Origin: Nakamurella sp.
GTDB lineage: Bacteria; Actinomycetota; Actinomycetes; Mycobacteriales; Nakamurellaceae
Length of the DNA stretch: 37,572 nucleotides
Direction: 5' to 3'
Assembly: GCA_017848755.1 (NCBI GenBank)
Contig: JAFIHI010000101.1
Location: 1 to 37,572, forward strand
Position 1 is the first letter of the stretch; every line of letters starts with the position of its first letter. The notes under the pieces were generated by a model, which worked only from the letters and a program-made list of their open reading frames with translations, had not been told where the DNA came from and did no database searches. The position numbers and the translations under genes were made by a program. This document shows positions 1-12,148 of the stretch, one piece after another.

Positions 1-838
1 CGCCCGCGGCCGCGCGCAGCTCCGCGATAGGCCCCTGCGCGACCAGACGCCCCGCGCTCATGATGCCGACGTGACTGCACACCTGCTCGACCTCGCTCAG
101 CAGGTGGCTGGACACGAGCACGGTGGCTCCGGCGGAGTGCAGATCGCCTATCAGAGCGCGGATCTCGCGGGTGCCCTGCGGGTCGAGACCGTTGGTGGGC
201 TCGTCGAGCACCACCAGCTCCCGCCGCCCGCGCAGGCAGGCGGCGATCGCCAGTCGCTGCCGCATGCCGAGCGAATACGCCCGGTACGGCTTCGCTGCGG
301 CGGCCAACAGCCCGACCCGATCTAGGGCGGCGTCCACCCGTCGCGCCGCGGTACGCCGGTCCGCGAACATGTCGGCCGCGTCGAGCCGCCGCAGGTTGGC
401 GCGACCGGACAGGTACGGGTGGAAGGCCGGCCCCTCGATGAGGGCCGCGACGCGACCGAGCACGGCCGGGGCCGATCGCGGCATCGGCTGCCCCAACAAC
501 CGGTGGTTACCCGCCGACGGCCGCACCAGCCCGACGAGCATCCGGATCGTGGTGGTCTTGCCGGAGCCGTTCGGCCCGAGGAATCCGTAGACGCTGCCGG
601 TCGGCACGGCGAGATCGATGCCCGCCACCGCGGGCCGGCCACCGAACAATTTGGCCAGGCCGGCCGACTCGATGGCGAGACCGACTGCGGCGCCGGAGGT
701 GCTACTCGTCGAGGCGTCGCCCCCACCGAGAGAGTCGGCCTCACCGGCGGCACCGGACGCATCTACTGCGCCCCGTACGCCGACAGAACTCGGTGCGCTC
801 AGCGCGCGCGCTGGGCCCGGCGCATCCGATGTGCTCAA
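1..838 (-). CDS. ABC transporter ATP-binding protein (3' end cut by window edge)
   Basis: Nucleotide-binding subunit of an ABC exporter of the CcmA/DrrA type. Read on the minus strand the frame gives the Walker A motif GPNGSGKT, a degenerate signature (YSLGMRQRLAIA), Walker B (LVVLDEPTNGLDP) and the switch histidine in SSHLLSEVE. It runs off the left edge before any stop, so the C-terminus and probably a permease gene lie outside. No ATG precedes the conserved start (LAIESAGLAKLFGG). The best start is TTG at 838, whose last two bases are the first two of the stop codon of the upstream gene, so the two are probably translationally coupled. This start gives an Ala/Ser/Gly-rich N-terminal extension of about 45 residues not usual for the family. 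The substrate is unknown; the ATPase assignment is secure, the start less so. Confidence 0.9.
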   Translation of the reverse strand, partial: MSTSDAPGPARALSAPSSVGVRGAVDASGAAGEADSLGGGDASTSSTSGAAVGLAIESAGLAKLFGGRPAVAGIDLAVPTGSVYGFLGPNGSGKTTTIRMLVGLVRPSAGNHRLLGQPMPRSAPAVLGRVAALIEGPAFHPYLSGRANLRRLDAADMFADRRTAARRVDAALDRVGLLAAAAKPYRAYSLGMRQRLAIAACLRGRRELVVLDEPTNGLDPQGTREIRALIGDLHSAGATVLVSSHLLSEVEQVCSHVGIMSAGRLVAQGPIAELRAAAG

Positions 839-2019
839 TGCGCCAGGGCCGCGGTAACGACCCCTTCCGTCGCGGCACCCGCCGCGATCGTACCGTCGTC
901 GGCAATCACCACGGTGAACAGGGTGCCGGCCAGGACGCGCCCGCTCCCCCAGCTCCCGCTGATGCGTGGCAGGGACCTCAGCAGGGCGCCCCATTCGCCC
1001 GACGCGCCGCCGGGGGCGGTTCGCGTCGCGCCTGTCTTCGGCGCACCGATGGCGCCGGGAAGCCCGCTCGAAGTGCCACTGGCAGCGCTGCTGCCGGGGC
1101 GTGCGACGAGCACGCTGGTCCACCCGGAACCGACCACGCGAGCACCCGCCAACGAGGGCAGGCCAGTGGGAATGCCGTGGCCGAGAGCAGCGTCATGGGA
1201 GGTGATCGTGGCTCCCGGCGGCGGCGTGAAGGCGAACTGCGCGGGGTCGATCGGGGCAAAGGAGACCTTCTCGAAGCCGATCGTGAGCGCAGCGGCTCCG
1301 GTGCGCGCCGAGTCGACCACCACGCGCAGCGGCACATAGGTGGAACCGTCCACCGCGATGCGAATATCGGAGATCAGCGATCCGGTCCCCTTCGGTGTCA
1401 GCACCAGTTCGTAGGCGGCGTGGTCGGCGACCTTGGTGGTGTCGACGCCGATCGTCGTCGTGCCGCCGATCAACTTCAGCGCCATCTGCGCCGCCGCGGC
1501 CGGGTTGGTCAAGGCCTGGGGCAGCGGGCTGCCGTCGCCCACGCCCCCCGTCGAGTCGGCCTCATGTCCCGCGGGAAGCGTCTGGTGCGACACGGAGTTG
1601 TCGGAACTGTTCCAGGTCCACAACTCCGTGCCGTTGTGGATCAGGTCGGTCTCGCCGAGCGTACTGAGCAGCGCCACGCGTTGCCGGCTTGGCCCGTCGA
1701 ACCAGACGCGCGCGGTGTTCGAGCCGCTGGCGAGGCCGAGCAAGCTGGACGACCCCGCACCGGACAAACCGCCGGCCGACCCGATACCGGTCAGATCCGG
1801 CAGGCCGAGGTCGGCCGACTCGGTCACGATGCCGGAGACCGGAGTCCCGATCGCCCCGGCGACTTTCGCGACCAACTGTTCCGCGGTGATATCGGGCAGG
1901 CTTCCGGCACCGACCTCAGCGGCCGCCACGTGCGCAAACGTCGCAGAGCCCGCGACAACCGCGGCGACAGCGACCGGGGCGAACCAGCGCAATGCCGGGC
2001 GCGTCATCGTACGTTCCAT
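835..2019 (-). CDS. Exported LolA/RseB-like protein
   Basis: Probable secreted or membrane-anchored protein with the outer-membrane-lipoprotein-sorting-like (LolA/RseB, DUF2092-type) fold. The N-terminus is a signal peptide: Arg residues, then an Ala/Val-rich core (WFAPVAVAAVVAGSATFAHVAAA). The middle has typical family phrases: ARVWFDGPSRQRVALL, ETDLIHNGTELWTWNS, HAAYELVLTPKG and VDGSTYVPLRVVV. The C-terminal third is Gly/Ser/Pro-rich and ends in a conserved-looking VLAGTLFTVVIADDGTIAAGA. An in-frame GTG at 2043 is possible, but ATG at 2019 or 2007 places the signal peptide properly; 2019 is used here. The stop overlaps the start of the ABC ATPase, so the pair likely works together, perhaps with the exported domain presenting a lipid or lipoprotein to the transporter (inference). 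The substrate is unknown. Confidence 0.75.
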   Translation of the reverse strand: MERTMTRPALRWFAPVAVAAVVAGSATFAHVAAAEVGAGSLPDITAEQLVAKVAGAIGTPVSGIVTESADLGLPDLTGIGSAGGLSGAGSSSLLGLASGSNTARVWFDGPSRQRVALLSTLGETDLIHNGTELWTWNSSDNSVSHQTLPAGHEADSTGGVGDGSPLPQALTNPAAAAQMALKLIGGTTTIGVDTTKVADHAAYELVLTPKGTGSLISDIRIAVDGSTYVPLRVVVDSARTGAAALTIGFEKVSFAPIDPAQFAFTPPPGATITSHDAALGHGIPTGLPSLAGARVVGSGWTSVLVARPGSSAASGTSSGLPGAIGAPKTGATRTAPGGASGEWGALLRSLPRISGSWGSGRVLAGTLFTVVIADDGTIAAGAATEGVVTAALAH

Positions 2020-2106
2020 ATCCCCATTGTGCCCGTGGGTCACGACCGGCGGTTAAGACTTTGATGAGAATCCGCCGCCCGCTCCGACACCCGCCTCAGT
2101 CGCGGG

Positions 2107-2168
2107 CGTTGAGTGGGAGTCCTGCAGAGAAAACGGCACCCGTAACTCTGCAGGACTCCCACTCAACG
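2107..2168. repeat. 23-bp perfect inverted repeat, intergenic
   Basis: The arms at 2107-2129 and 2146-2168 are perfect reverse complements around a 16-base loop (AAAACGGCACCCGTAA). The element lies between the divergent starts of the LolA-like gene and the VOC gene. There is no U-tract on either side. The loop word CGGCACCCGT recurs in the hairpin at 33084-33151. Confidence 0.9.
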
Positions 2169-2240
2169 GGGAATTCAGCGATTTTGAGCTGAGACCAGAG
2201 ACTAGGCTGGCGTGGGCGGGGCGGGAACGACAAGGAGTGC

Positions 2241-2678
2241 ATGGCTGTGTCCGCTGGAATGTCTACCGGGAAGTCCACCGGAGTGTTCACCGGCATCGCG
2301 CATCTCGACCTCACCGTCACGGACGCCGAGGCCAGTTGTGAATGGTATTGCCGCGTACTGGGTTTGCAGCGGTTGAGGCGTGCGGATCTCGATACCCGCA
2401 CGATGATCGTCATGCGGCATCCGGCGACCGGGCTCATCATCGGGGTGAACCAGCATCACGAACTCGCCGCGAACCGGTTCAACGAGCGCACGCCGGGCCT
2501 GGACCATGTCGGCTTCGGCGTCGAAAGCCGCGACCAGCTCATCGAACTCGAAAAACACCTCACCGCGGAGGGCGTCACGCATTCACCGGTCACCGATGCG
2601 CCGTCCGGCACCGGAACCGCCCTGGTGTTCCGCGATCCGGACAACATTCAGCTCGAGTTCTGGTGGTCCCGGCATTGA
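2241..2678 (+). CDS. VOC (glyoxalase/dioxygenase) family protein
   Basis: A single vicinal-oxygen-chelate domain protein of 145 residues. The first beta-alpha-beta-beta-beta unit starts at GIAHLDLTVTDAEASCEWY and the second at LDHVGFGVESRDQL; the protein ends with IQLEFWWSRH. His in GIAHLDL, His in LDHVGFG and Glu in IQLEFW are at the usual metal-ligand positions. The ATG is preceded by AAGGAG at suitable spacing. Glyoxalase I, fosfomycin-resistance and extradiol dioxygenase proteins share this fold, so no reaction can be assigned. The gene stands alone, between a long hairpin and a convergent gene. Confidence 0.85.
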   Translation: MAVSAGMSTGKSTGVFTGIAHLDLTVTDAEASCEWYCRVLGLQRLRRADLDTRTMIVMRHPATGLIIGVNQHHELAANRFNERTPGLDHVGFGVESRDQLIELEKHLTAEGVTHSPVTDAPSGTGTALVFRDPDNIQLEFWWSRH

Positions 2679-2708
2679 TCGTCCAGGCGCGCGGCGCCGC
2701 GCGAGGGG

Positions 2709-3554
2709 TCAGTTCCAGCCGCGGGAATCCTGCTTCAGCGCGGTGTCCACGGTGAGGGCAGCGGCCACGACGAGTGAATGCATCGGGTCCGCGAGCGGGA
2801 CATGGATGTCGACGAGATAGTTGTCCGCCGTGGTGAAGACCGTGGTGAGCAGACCCTCCCAGGTCTTCGTGATGCGGGCGACCTCGGTGCCGGTGTGGTC
2901 GAGGATCGCAAAGTTCCAGGCCCGCCAATTCTCGGCGTTGAGCGAGCCGATTTCCGTTCCGCCGACTTCCATCCCGAAGCGGATCTTGCCGAACACGTTG
3001 CGCTGCACCAGGCGTCCGATCTCGACGCCGTTCGGTCCGGACACCACCATCGTCGACTTGAACACCTTTGCCGGCCTGGTGAGGGCGAGCAGCATCCGGC
3101 CCTGAGAATCGTTGACCTGCACGGTATGTGTCATGAATTGGTCCAGGCTGGTCAGCAGCCGGGCGGCCTTCTTCAGGCTGCTCTGGCCGGTCTCCGTGAC
3201 CGCCCCGATCTGCGTGCCGTCGACGCCGAAGACGGCGTACTCGTTCGTGAGCTCGATGAGTTTGCGCTTCTGCGACACGAAGAGGCGCTGCTCCGTCATC
3301 GGCGAACGCGGGCCGGCCGACTGACCGGCCGGCTGCCCCGCCACCTGCCCTGCCTGCGCAGCCGCCTGACCGGTCGCCGGCGAGCCGCCCGATCCCATCG
3401 CCCTTGCCGCGACACGTTGCTGCCACTCCGTTGCCGCGCCGGGCAAAGCCTGTTCCGGCTGCTGCACGTGTTCGGTCCACTGCACGCCGTCCCACCAGCG
3501 CACCGCGCCGGAACCCGACGGATCTGAATACCAACCTGGGGCAGCTGTCGTCAT
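2709..3554 (-). CDS. DUF2510 and LURP/phospholipid-scramblase-like protein
   Basis: A two-domain protein of 281 residues from ATG 3554. The N-terminus is a DUF2510 module (PGWYSDPSGSGAVRWWDGVQWTEHV). A Gln/Ala/Gly-rich linker follows (SPATGQAAAQAGQVAGQ). The C-terminal two thirds resemble the scramblase/LURP-one-related beta-barrel family (RLFVSQKRKLIELTNEYAVFGVDG to WNFAILDHTGTEVARITKTWEG and DNYLVDIHVPLADP). The family is thought to bind or move lipids, but function in actinobacteria is not established. An upstream extension is open to 3632 but lacks a convincing ribosome-binding site, and the DUF2510 start favours 3554. It is divergent from the S9 peptidase gene, with only 41 bases for both promoters. 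Confidence 0.8.
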   Translation of the reverse strand: MTTAAPGWYSDPSGSGAVRWWDGVQWTEHVQQPEQALPGAATEWQQRVAARAMGSGGSPATGQAAAQAGQVAGQPAGQSAGPRSPMTEQRLFVSQKRKLIELTNEYAVFGVDGTQIGAVTETGQSSLKKAARLLTSLDQFMTHTVQVNDSQGRMLLALTRPAKVFKSTMVVSGPNGVEIGRLVQRNVFGKIRFGMEVGGTEIGSLNAENWRAWNFAILDHTGTEVARITKTWEGLLTTVFTTADNYLVDIHVPLADPMHSLVVAAALTVDTALKQDSRGWN

Positions 3555-3595
3555 GTCGCATAGTTTCGCACGCATCGGCAGGGCAAGATATTCCC

Positions 3596-5461
3596 ATGAC
3601 ACACGAACATCCGGTGGCGAGCGTCCCACCACGCTTGTTCGACGACCCGTCGGCGGAGAAGCGGTGGCGGGGCAGGTTCACTGCGCCGCGGCTCTCGCTG
3701 CCGGAGCTCGCGCGCGACGATCCGAACCACGCGGTGTTCGTGTCGAATCAGACGGGAACCTTCGAACTTTTCACCTGGGACGTGGCGAGCGGCGCGACTG
3801 CGCAGGCCACCGACCGCGCCGACGGGACGACGCTGGGCACCTTGTCGGCCGACGGCCGTTCGCTGTGGTGGTTCGATGACGACGGTGGCAGCGAGTTCGG
3901 CTCCTGGCGACACCAGATGTTCGGTGCCACACCGGGTTCCAGCGGCGAGGCGCTCCCGGGTGTACCCCCCGGATACTCGGCCGGCGTGGAGGTCGGCCGA
4001 ACCCTCGCGCTCGCCGGATTCTCCGATGACGACGGGACGCGCATCCACCTCGCGAACGACAGCGGCATCACCACCGTCTACCGGCACGAGGCGGACGGCG
4101 GCGTCGGCGCCCTGTCGACCGACGAAACCGTCTGGGTGCTGTCCCATTCGGAGCGCGGCGATTCCCGCTATCCGGCGCTGCGGGCCTACCAGGTCAGCGG
4201 CGGGTCCGTGGTCGCGGAACTGGACGACGGCCCCGGAAAGGGCTTGTCGGCCTTGGACTTCTCACCCGTCGCCGGCGACCAGCGTTTACTGGTGGGTCAT
4301 GAGCGTCGCGGCAGGGACGAGTTGGGGATCTGGAACATTCAGACCGGCGAATTCACGGAACTGAGTATCGACCTGCCCGGCGATCTGGACGGCGCGTTCT
4401 ACCCCGATGCAGGGGCTGTCCTCGTCGTGCACACGCACCAGGGCCGATCGACGCTTCATCGACTCGACCTGTCGTCCGGCTGGCTCGCCGCGCTTCCGGC
4501 CGAAACCGGCGTGATCGCGGGCGCTCTCGCCCGGCCCGACGGGACGGTCTGGTACCGGCATTCGAGTGCCGCGAGCGGCTGGCAACTGCGGGCGCTGCCC
4601 GCCGGCCCCGAGACCGCGCACAGCAGAGTCCTTCTCACACCGCCGGGCGACGCAGCGGCACCCTCGGAGCCGGTGACGGACCTGTGGGTGGACGGTGCGG
4701 GCGGACGCATTCATACGCTGTTGGCTCGGCCGGCCGGGAGCCAACCGGTGTCCGGCGAGGCACATAGCAATACCGCGGTCCCCACCGTGTTCATGATCCA
4801 CGGCGGGCCGAGCAGCGCCGACGAGGACAGTTTCGATGCGTTGCGCGCCGCATACCTCGATTGCGGAATCGCCGTCTGTCAGGTCAACTACCGCGGATCG
4901 ACCGGTTACGGCTCGGCCTGGCGCGACGCACTCACGGACCGCGTCGGGCACACCGAACTGGCCGACATCGCCGCCGTGCAGGACTATCTCGCCGTACACG
5001 GGCTCATCGATCCGGATCGCTGTGCGATCGCGGGGCACTCCTGGGGGGGCTTTCTCACGTTGCTCGCGCTCGGCTCACAGCCGACCCGTTGGGCGTGCGG
5101 AGTCGCCGGGGTACCGGTCGCCGACTACGTCACCGCGTACGAGGACGAGATGGAACCGATGCGGGCGTACGACCGCGCCCTGTTCGGCGGCTCCCCGGCC
5201 GAGAAGCCCGACGCCTACATCGATTCGTCCCCACTCACGTGGGTCGACGCGGTGACGGCGCCGGTGCTGGTGATGGCCGGCGAGAACGACCCACGCTGCC
5301 CGATCCGGCAGATCGAGAACTACCTGAGCGCGCTGGCCGCGCGCGGAGCCGACTACGCCGTGTACCGGTTCAACGCCGGTCACGGCTCGATGGTGGTGGA
5401 GGAACGGCTTCGCCAGGTGGCCTGCGAGGTCGGGTTCGTCCGGGACCACCTGTTCCCCTGA
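3596..5461 (+). CDS. S9 family prolyl-oligopeptidase-type hydrolase
   Basis: Serine hydrolase of 621 residues, probably cytoplasmic because no signal peptide is seen. The N-terminal two thirds are beta-propeller-like repeats (NQTGTFELFTWDVASGAT, LGIWNIQTGEFTEL). The C-terminal alpha/beta-hydrolase domain has the oxyanion-hole segment FMIHGGPSS, nucleophile S482 in GHSWGG, D565 in GENDPRCP and H596 in AGHGSM, giving a complete triad. This is the dipeptidyl/acylaminoacyl peptidase arrangement; the substrate cannot be told. The frame is open further upstream to 3404, but that part lies over the divergent gene and has no family similarity, so ATG 3596 is used. A hairpin follows the stop. Confidence 0.9.
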   Translation: MTHEHPVASVPPRLFDDPSAEKRWRGRFTAPRLSLPELARDDPNHAVFVSNQTGTFELFTWDVASGATAQATDRADGTTLGTLSADGRSLWWFDDDGGSEFGSWRHQMFGATPGSSGEALPGVPPGYSAGVEVGRTLALAGFSDDDGTRIHLANDSGITTVYRHEADGGVGALSTDETVWVLSHSERGDSRYPALRAYQVSGGSVVAELDDGPGKGLSALDFSPVAGDQRLLVGHERRGRDELGIWNIQTGEFTELSIDLPGDLDGAFYPDAGAVLVVHTHQGRSTLHRLDLSSGWLAALPAETGVIAGALARPDGTVWYRHSSAASGWQLRALPAGPETAHSRVLLTPPGDAAAPSEPVTDLWVDGAGGRIHTLLARPAGSQPVSGEAHSNTAVPTVFMIHGGPSSADEDSFDALRAAYLDCGIAVCQVNYRGSTGYGSAWRDALTDRVGHTELADIAAVQDYLAVHGLIDPDRCAIAGHSWGGFLTLLALGSQPTRWACGVAGVPVADYVTAYEDEMEPMRAYDRALFGGSPAEKPDAYIDSSPLTWVDAVTAPVLVMAGENDPRCPIRQIENYLSALAARGADYAVYRFNAGHGSMVVEERLRQVACEVGFVRDHLFP

Positions 5462-5467
5462 CGCGGC

Positions 5468-5503
5468 CCGGAGTCGCCCGGGCCCCGTCTCTGGCGACTC
5501 GGC
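5468..5503. terminator. Hairpin between convergent genes, probable bidirectional terminator
   Basis: GAGTCGCC at 5471-5478 pairs perfectly with GGCGACTC at 5493-5500 across a 14-base loop. It sits between the stop of the S9 hydrolase and the stop of the acyl-CoA synthetase. There is no clear U-tract, as is common in high-GC actinobacteria. Confidence 0.6.
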
Positions 5504-7216
5504 TCAACGGAGTTCCGGGAAGTCCTCCAGGCGGAACTCGCCCGGGGTCGCCTCTCCCGCCCCGTGCAGTTGATCCTCCCTGCCGCGCAGTTCCACTCGC
5601 CGAATCTTGCCGGAGATCGTCTTCGGCAGTTCCGAGGTGAACTCGATCCGCCGGATCCGCTTGTAGGACGCGAGGTGGCTGAGGCAGTACGAGAAGATCG
5701 AGGACGCCGTGTCGCGGTCCGGTGCATGCCCGGCCGCCAGCATCACGTACGCCTTCGCGACATTGAGCCGCAGCGCATCCGGCGAGGGAACCACCGCGGC
5801 CTCGGCGACCGCCGGGTGTTCCAGCAGCACGGACTCGAGCTCGAACGGCGAGATCCGGTAGTCGGAGGCCTTGAACACGTCGACGGCCCGTCCGACATAG
5901 GTGATGTACCCGTCCGAATCGCGCGATCCCACATCGCCGGTGTGATAGAAGCCGTCGTGCATGGCCCGCGCCGTGCGCCCGCCGTCGCCCTGGTAACCGG
6001 ACATCAGGCCGACGGGACGATCGGCCAGGGAAATGCAGATCTCCCCCTCGTCACCGATCTCGTCCGTCGCCGGGTCGATCAGCGCGATGTCGTAGCCGGG
6101 CAGCGGACGCCCCATGGACCCCGCCTTCACCGGCTGGCCAGGCGAGTTCGCGATCTGCGCGCACGTCTCCGTCTGGCCGTATCCGTCCCGGATGGTGACG
6201 CCCCACGCCCGCCGCACCTGCGCGATCACCTCAGGATTGAGCGGCTCCCCCGCACCCAGCGCCTCGCGCGGTGGATGTGTCAACTGCGTCATATCGGCCT
6301 GGATCAGCATGCGCCACACCGTCGGCGGAGCACAGAACGTGGACACGTGGTGTTCCCCCATCACCCGCATCAGCGCGGAGGCGTCGAACCGGTCGTAGTT
6401 GTAGAGGAACACCGTGGCGCCCGCGTTCCACGGCGCGAACACGTTGGACCACGCGTGCTTCGCCCAGCCCGGCGACGAGATGTTCATGTGCACGTCGCCG
6501 GGCCGCGCGCCGATCCAGTACATGGTCGATAGATGCCCGATCGGATACGAGATATGGCTGTGTTCCACGAGTTTCGGCAGCGCCGTGGTCCCGGACGTGA
6601 AGTACAGCAGCAGCGGATCGGAGGAGGGCGTCACACCGTCGGGCTCGAAACCCCTTACCGCAGATGACGAGTCGGCGTAACTCACCCATCCCTGGGCCGG
6701 TTCGCCGACAACGATACGCACGAAATCCCCTGGCACATCGGCGAACTTCGGAACGTCGACGTCGCGTGCGATCACGAACGTCGCATTGCCGCGATCCACC
6801 CGGTCGCGCAGATCGGCGGTTGCGAGCAGCGTCGACGCCGGGATGATCACGGCGCCCAGCTTGATGGCGGCCAGGATCGACTCCCACAGTTCGACCTGGT
6901 TGCCGAGCATGAGGATGATGCGGTCCTGGCGCCGCACTCCGAGCCCGCGGAGCCACGAGGCGACCTGGTCCGATCGATCGGACATCGTGCCATAGGTCCA
7001 CGTTCCGGCGGATCCGTCGGCCTCGACCAGCGTCAGCGCCGCCCGATCGGGGTTCTCGTCCGCAAGCACGTCGAACCATTCCAGCGCCCAGTTGAACTCG
7101 GCCGGCCGCGGCCATCGGAAGCCGCCGCGCGCCGCACCGAGATCATCGCGATTCGCCTGCAGGAAGTCCCGGGCCGCCCGGAATTCCGCACCCGCCGCCG
7201 TCCGCTGTGCCGTCAT
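5504..7216 (-). CDS. AMP-binding acyl-CoA synthetase (medium-chain/ACSM-like)
   Basis: Activates a carboxylic acid to acyl-AMP, then acyl-CoA. The protein is 570 residues from ATG 7216, chosen because GGAGG lies 7 bases upstream. Adenylate-forming motifs are complete: P-loop YFTSGTTALPK (205-215), GYGQTET (346-351), YHTGDVG (424-430), the hinge region GRAVDVFKASDYRI, and catalytic K537 in PKTISGK. Overall form (FNWALEWFDVLADENPDRAAL near the start) fits the acetyl/medium-chain acyl-CoA synthetase branch rather than long-chain FadD. It lies downstream of asd on the same strand after 144 bases holding small repeats, so it may have its own promoter. The acid used is unknown. Confidence 0.88.
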   Translation of the reverse strand: MTAQRTAAGAEFRAARDFLQANRDDLGAARGGFRWPRPAEFNWALEWFDVLADENPDRAALTLVEADGSAGTWTYGTMSDRSDQVASWLRGLGVRRQDRIILMLGNQVELWESILAAIKLGAVIIPASTLLATADLRDRVDRGNATFVIARDVDVPKFADVPGDFVRIVVGEPAQGWVSYADSSSAVRGFEPDGVTPSSDPLLLYFTSGTTALPKLVEHSHISYPIGHLSTMYWIGARPGDVHMNISSPGWAKHAWSNVFAPWNAGATVFLYNYDRFDASALMRVMGEHHVSTFCAPPTVWRMLIQADMTQLTHPPREALGAGEPLNPEVIAQVRRAWGVTIRDGYGQTETCAQIANSPGQPVKAGSMGRPLPGYDIALIDPATDEIGDEGEICISLADRPVGLMSGYQGDGGRTARAMHDGFYHTGDVGSRDSDGYITYVGRAVDVFKASDYRISPFELESVLLEHPAVAEAAVVPSPDALRLNVAKAYVMLAAGHAPDRDTASSIFSYCLSHLASYKRIRRIEFTSELPKTISGKIRRVELRGREDQLHGAGEATPGEFRLEDFPELR

Positions 7217-7229
7217 GCCGTGCCTCCGT

Positions 7230-7318
7230 GTCACTGGATCCCCGTGACAGGATCCCCGTCACGCAAGAATGGCACTGCCGGCCGCGCGACGCTACCGATG
7301 CCGATGCCGATGCCGACA
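7230..7318. repeat. Short alternating and tandem repeats between asd and the acyl-CoA synthetase
   Basis: Two copies of (T/A)GGATCCCC are framed by GTCAC, GTGAC and GTCAC (7230-7262), so adjacent arms can form either of two small hairpins. At 7295-7318 the hexamer CCGATG is repeated three times and followed by CCGACA. The first block lies just upstream of the synthetase ribosome-binding site. Confidence 0.7.
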
Positions 7319-7360
7319 TCACAGCACTACCGACACCACGGCGATGTCGACACTGCAGCG

Positions 7361-9768
<2,408 letters not shown>

Positions 9769-10061
9769 CGTGGCCGCCCACCTTTCCGACATGCGCGTGC
9801 CGACAGCAGCGACCCTCGGGGTCTTCCCAGAGATCTCACAGCAGGATGATCATCGAGCCGTATCCCGGCTGCCGGATCGGCACCGACCGCCGCCGATTCT
9901 ACCGGTGCGGAGGTGGCTGGATTTCACCGTATGACGCTGTTCACGCCGTGGTGCGAGGCCCCTGTCGCAGTGGTGCCACGCATGGCCGGGGTCGGGCGCA
10001 GAACGCCGGCGCGGGCACGCCACGTACGCCGCGGTGTCGCCGCACCAGGGATGGGAGTACA
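9769..10061. other. Divergent ask/leuA promoter region
   Basis: About 290 bases between the ask start and the leuA leader peptide must hold both promoters. No strong -35/-10 pair could be picked. It contains one copy of the recurring word TATGACGNNGTTC at 9930-9942. No further gene is supported; open frames here have no family similarity. Confidence 0.5.
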
Positions 10062-10143
10062 GTGCGTGACGTGGTGCCGAGCGCAGCGCCCCGCGGTCTC
10101 GTCGCGGTGGGCCTGCTCCTTAGTCGCCGCGACGGGGCCTGGT

Positions 10144-10145
<2 letters not shown>
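10062..10145 (+). CDS. leuA leader peptide
   Basis: A 27-residue frame from GTG 10062 to TAA 10145: the C-terminal part reads LVAVGLLLSRRDGAW. GGGAG lies a few bases before the GTG. Four Leu codons (CTC, CTG, CTC, CTT) are clustered, three of them consecutive, close to the stop, as in the leader peptides reported upstream of actinobacterial leuA. The stop overlaps the first hairpin of the downstream leader RNA. The peptide should act as a leucine sensor: ribosome stalling on Leu codons would alter folding of the following RNA. Later GTG codons at 10071 and 10074 are alternatives. Confidence 0.75.
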
Positions 10146-12097
<1,952 letters not shown>

Positions 12098-12148
12098 GCA
12101 CACCGACGATCTCCCGGCGGCCCGCACCGCTCCCAGCAACCGCGCATC

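Noticed and set aside
793-2064. Long plus-strand open frame opposite the LolA-like gene
   Set aside because: Arg/Gly/Gln-rich product without recognisable domains; the minus-strand frame has a signal peptide and family motifs.
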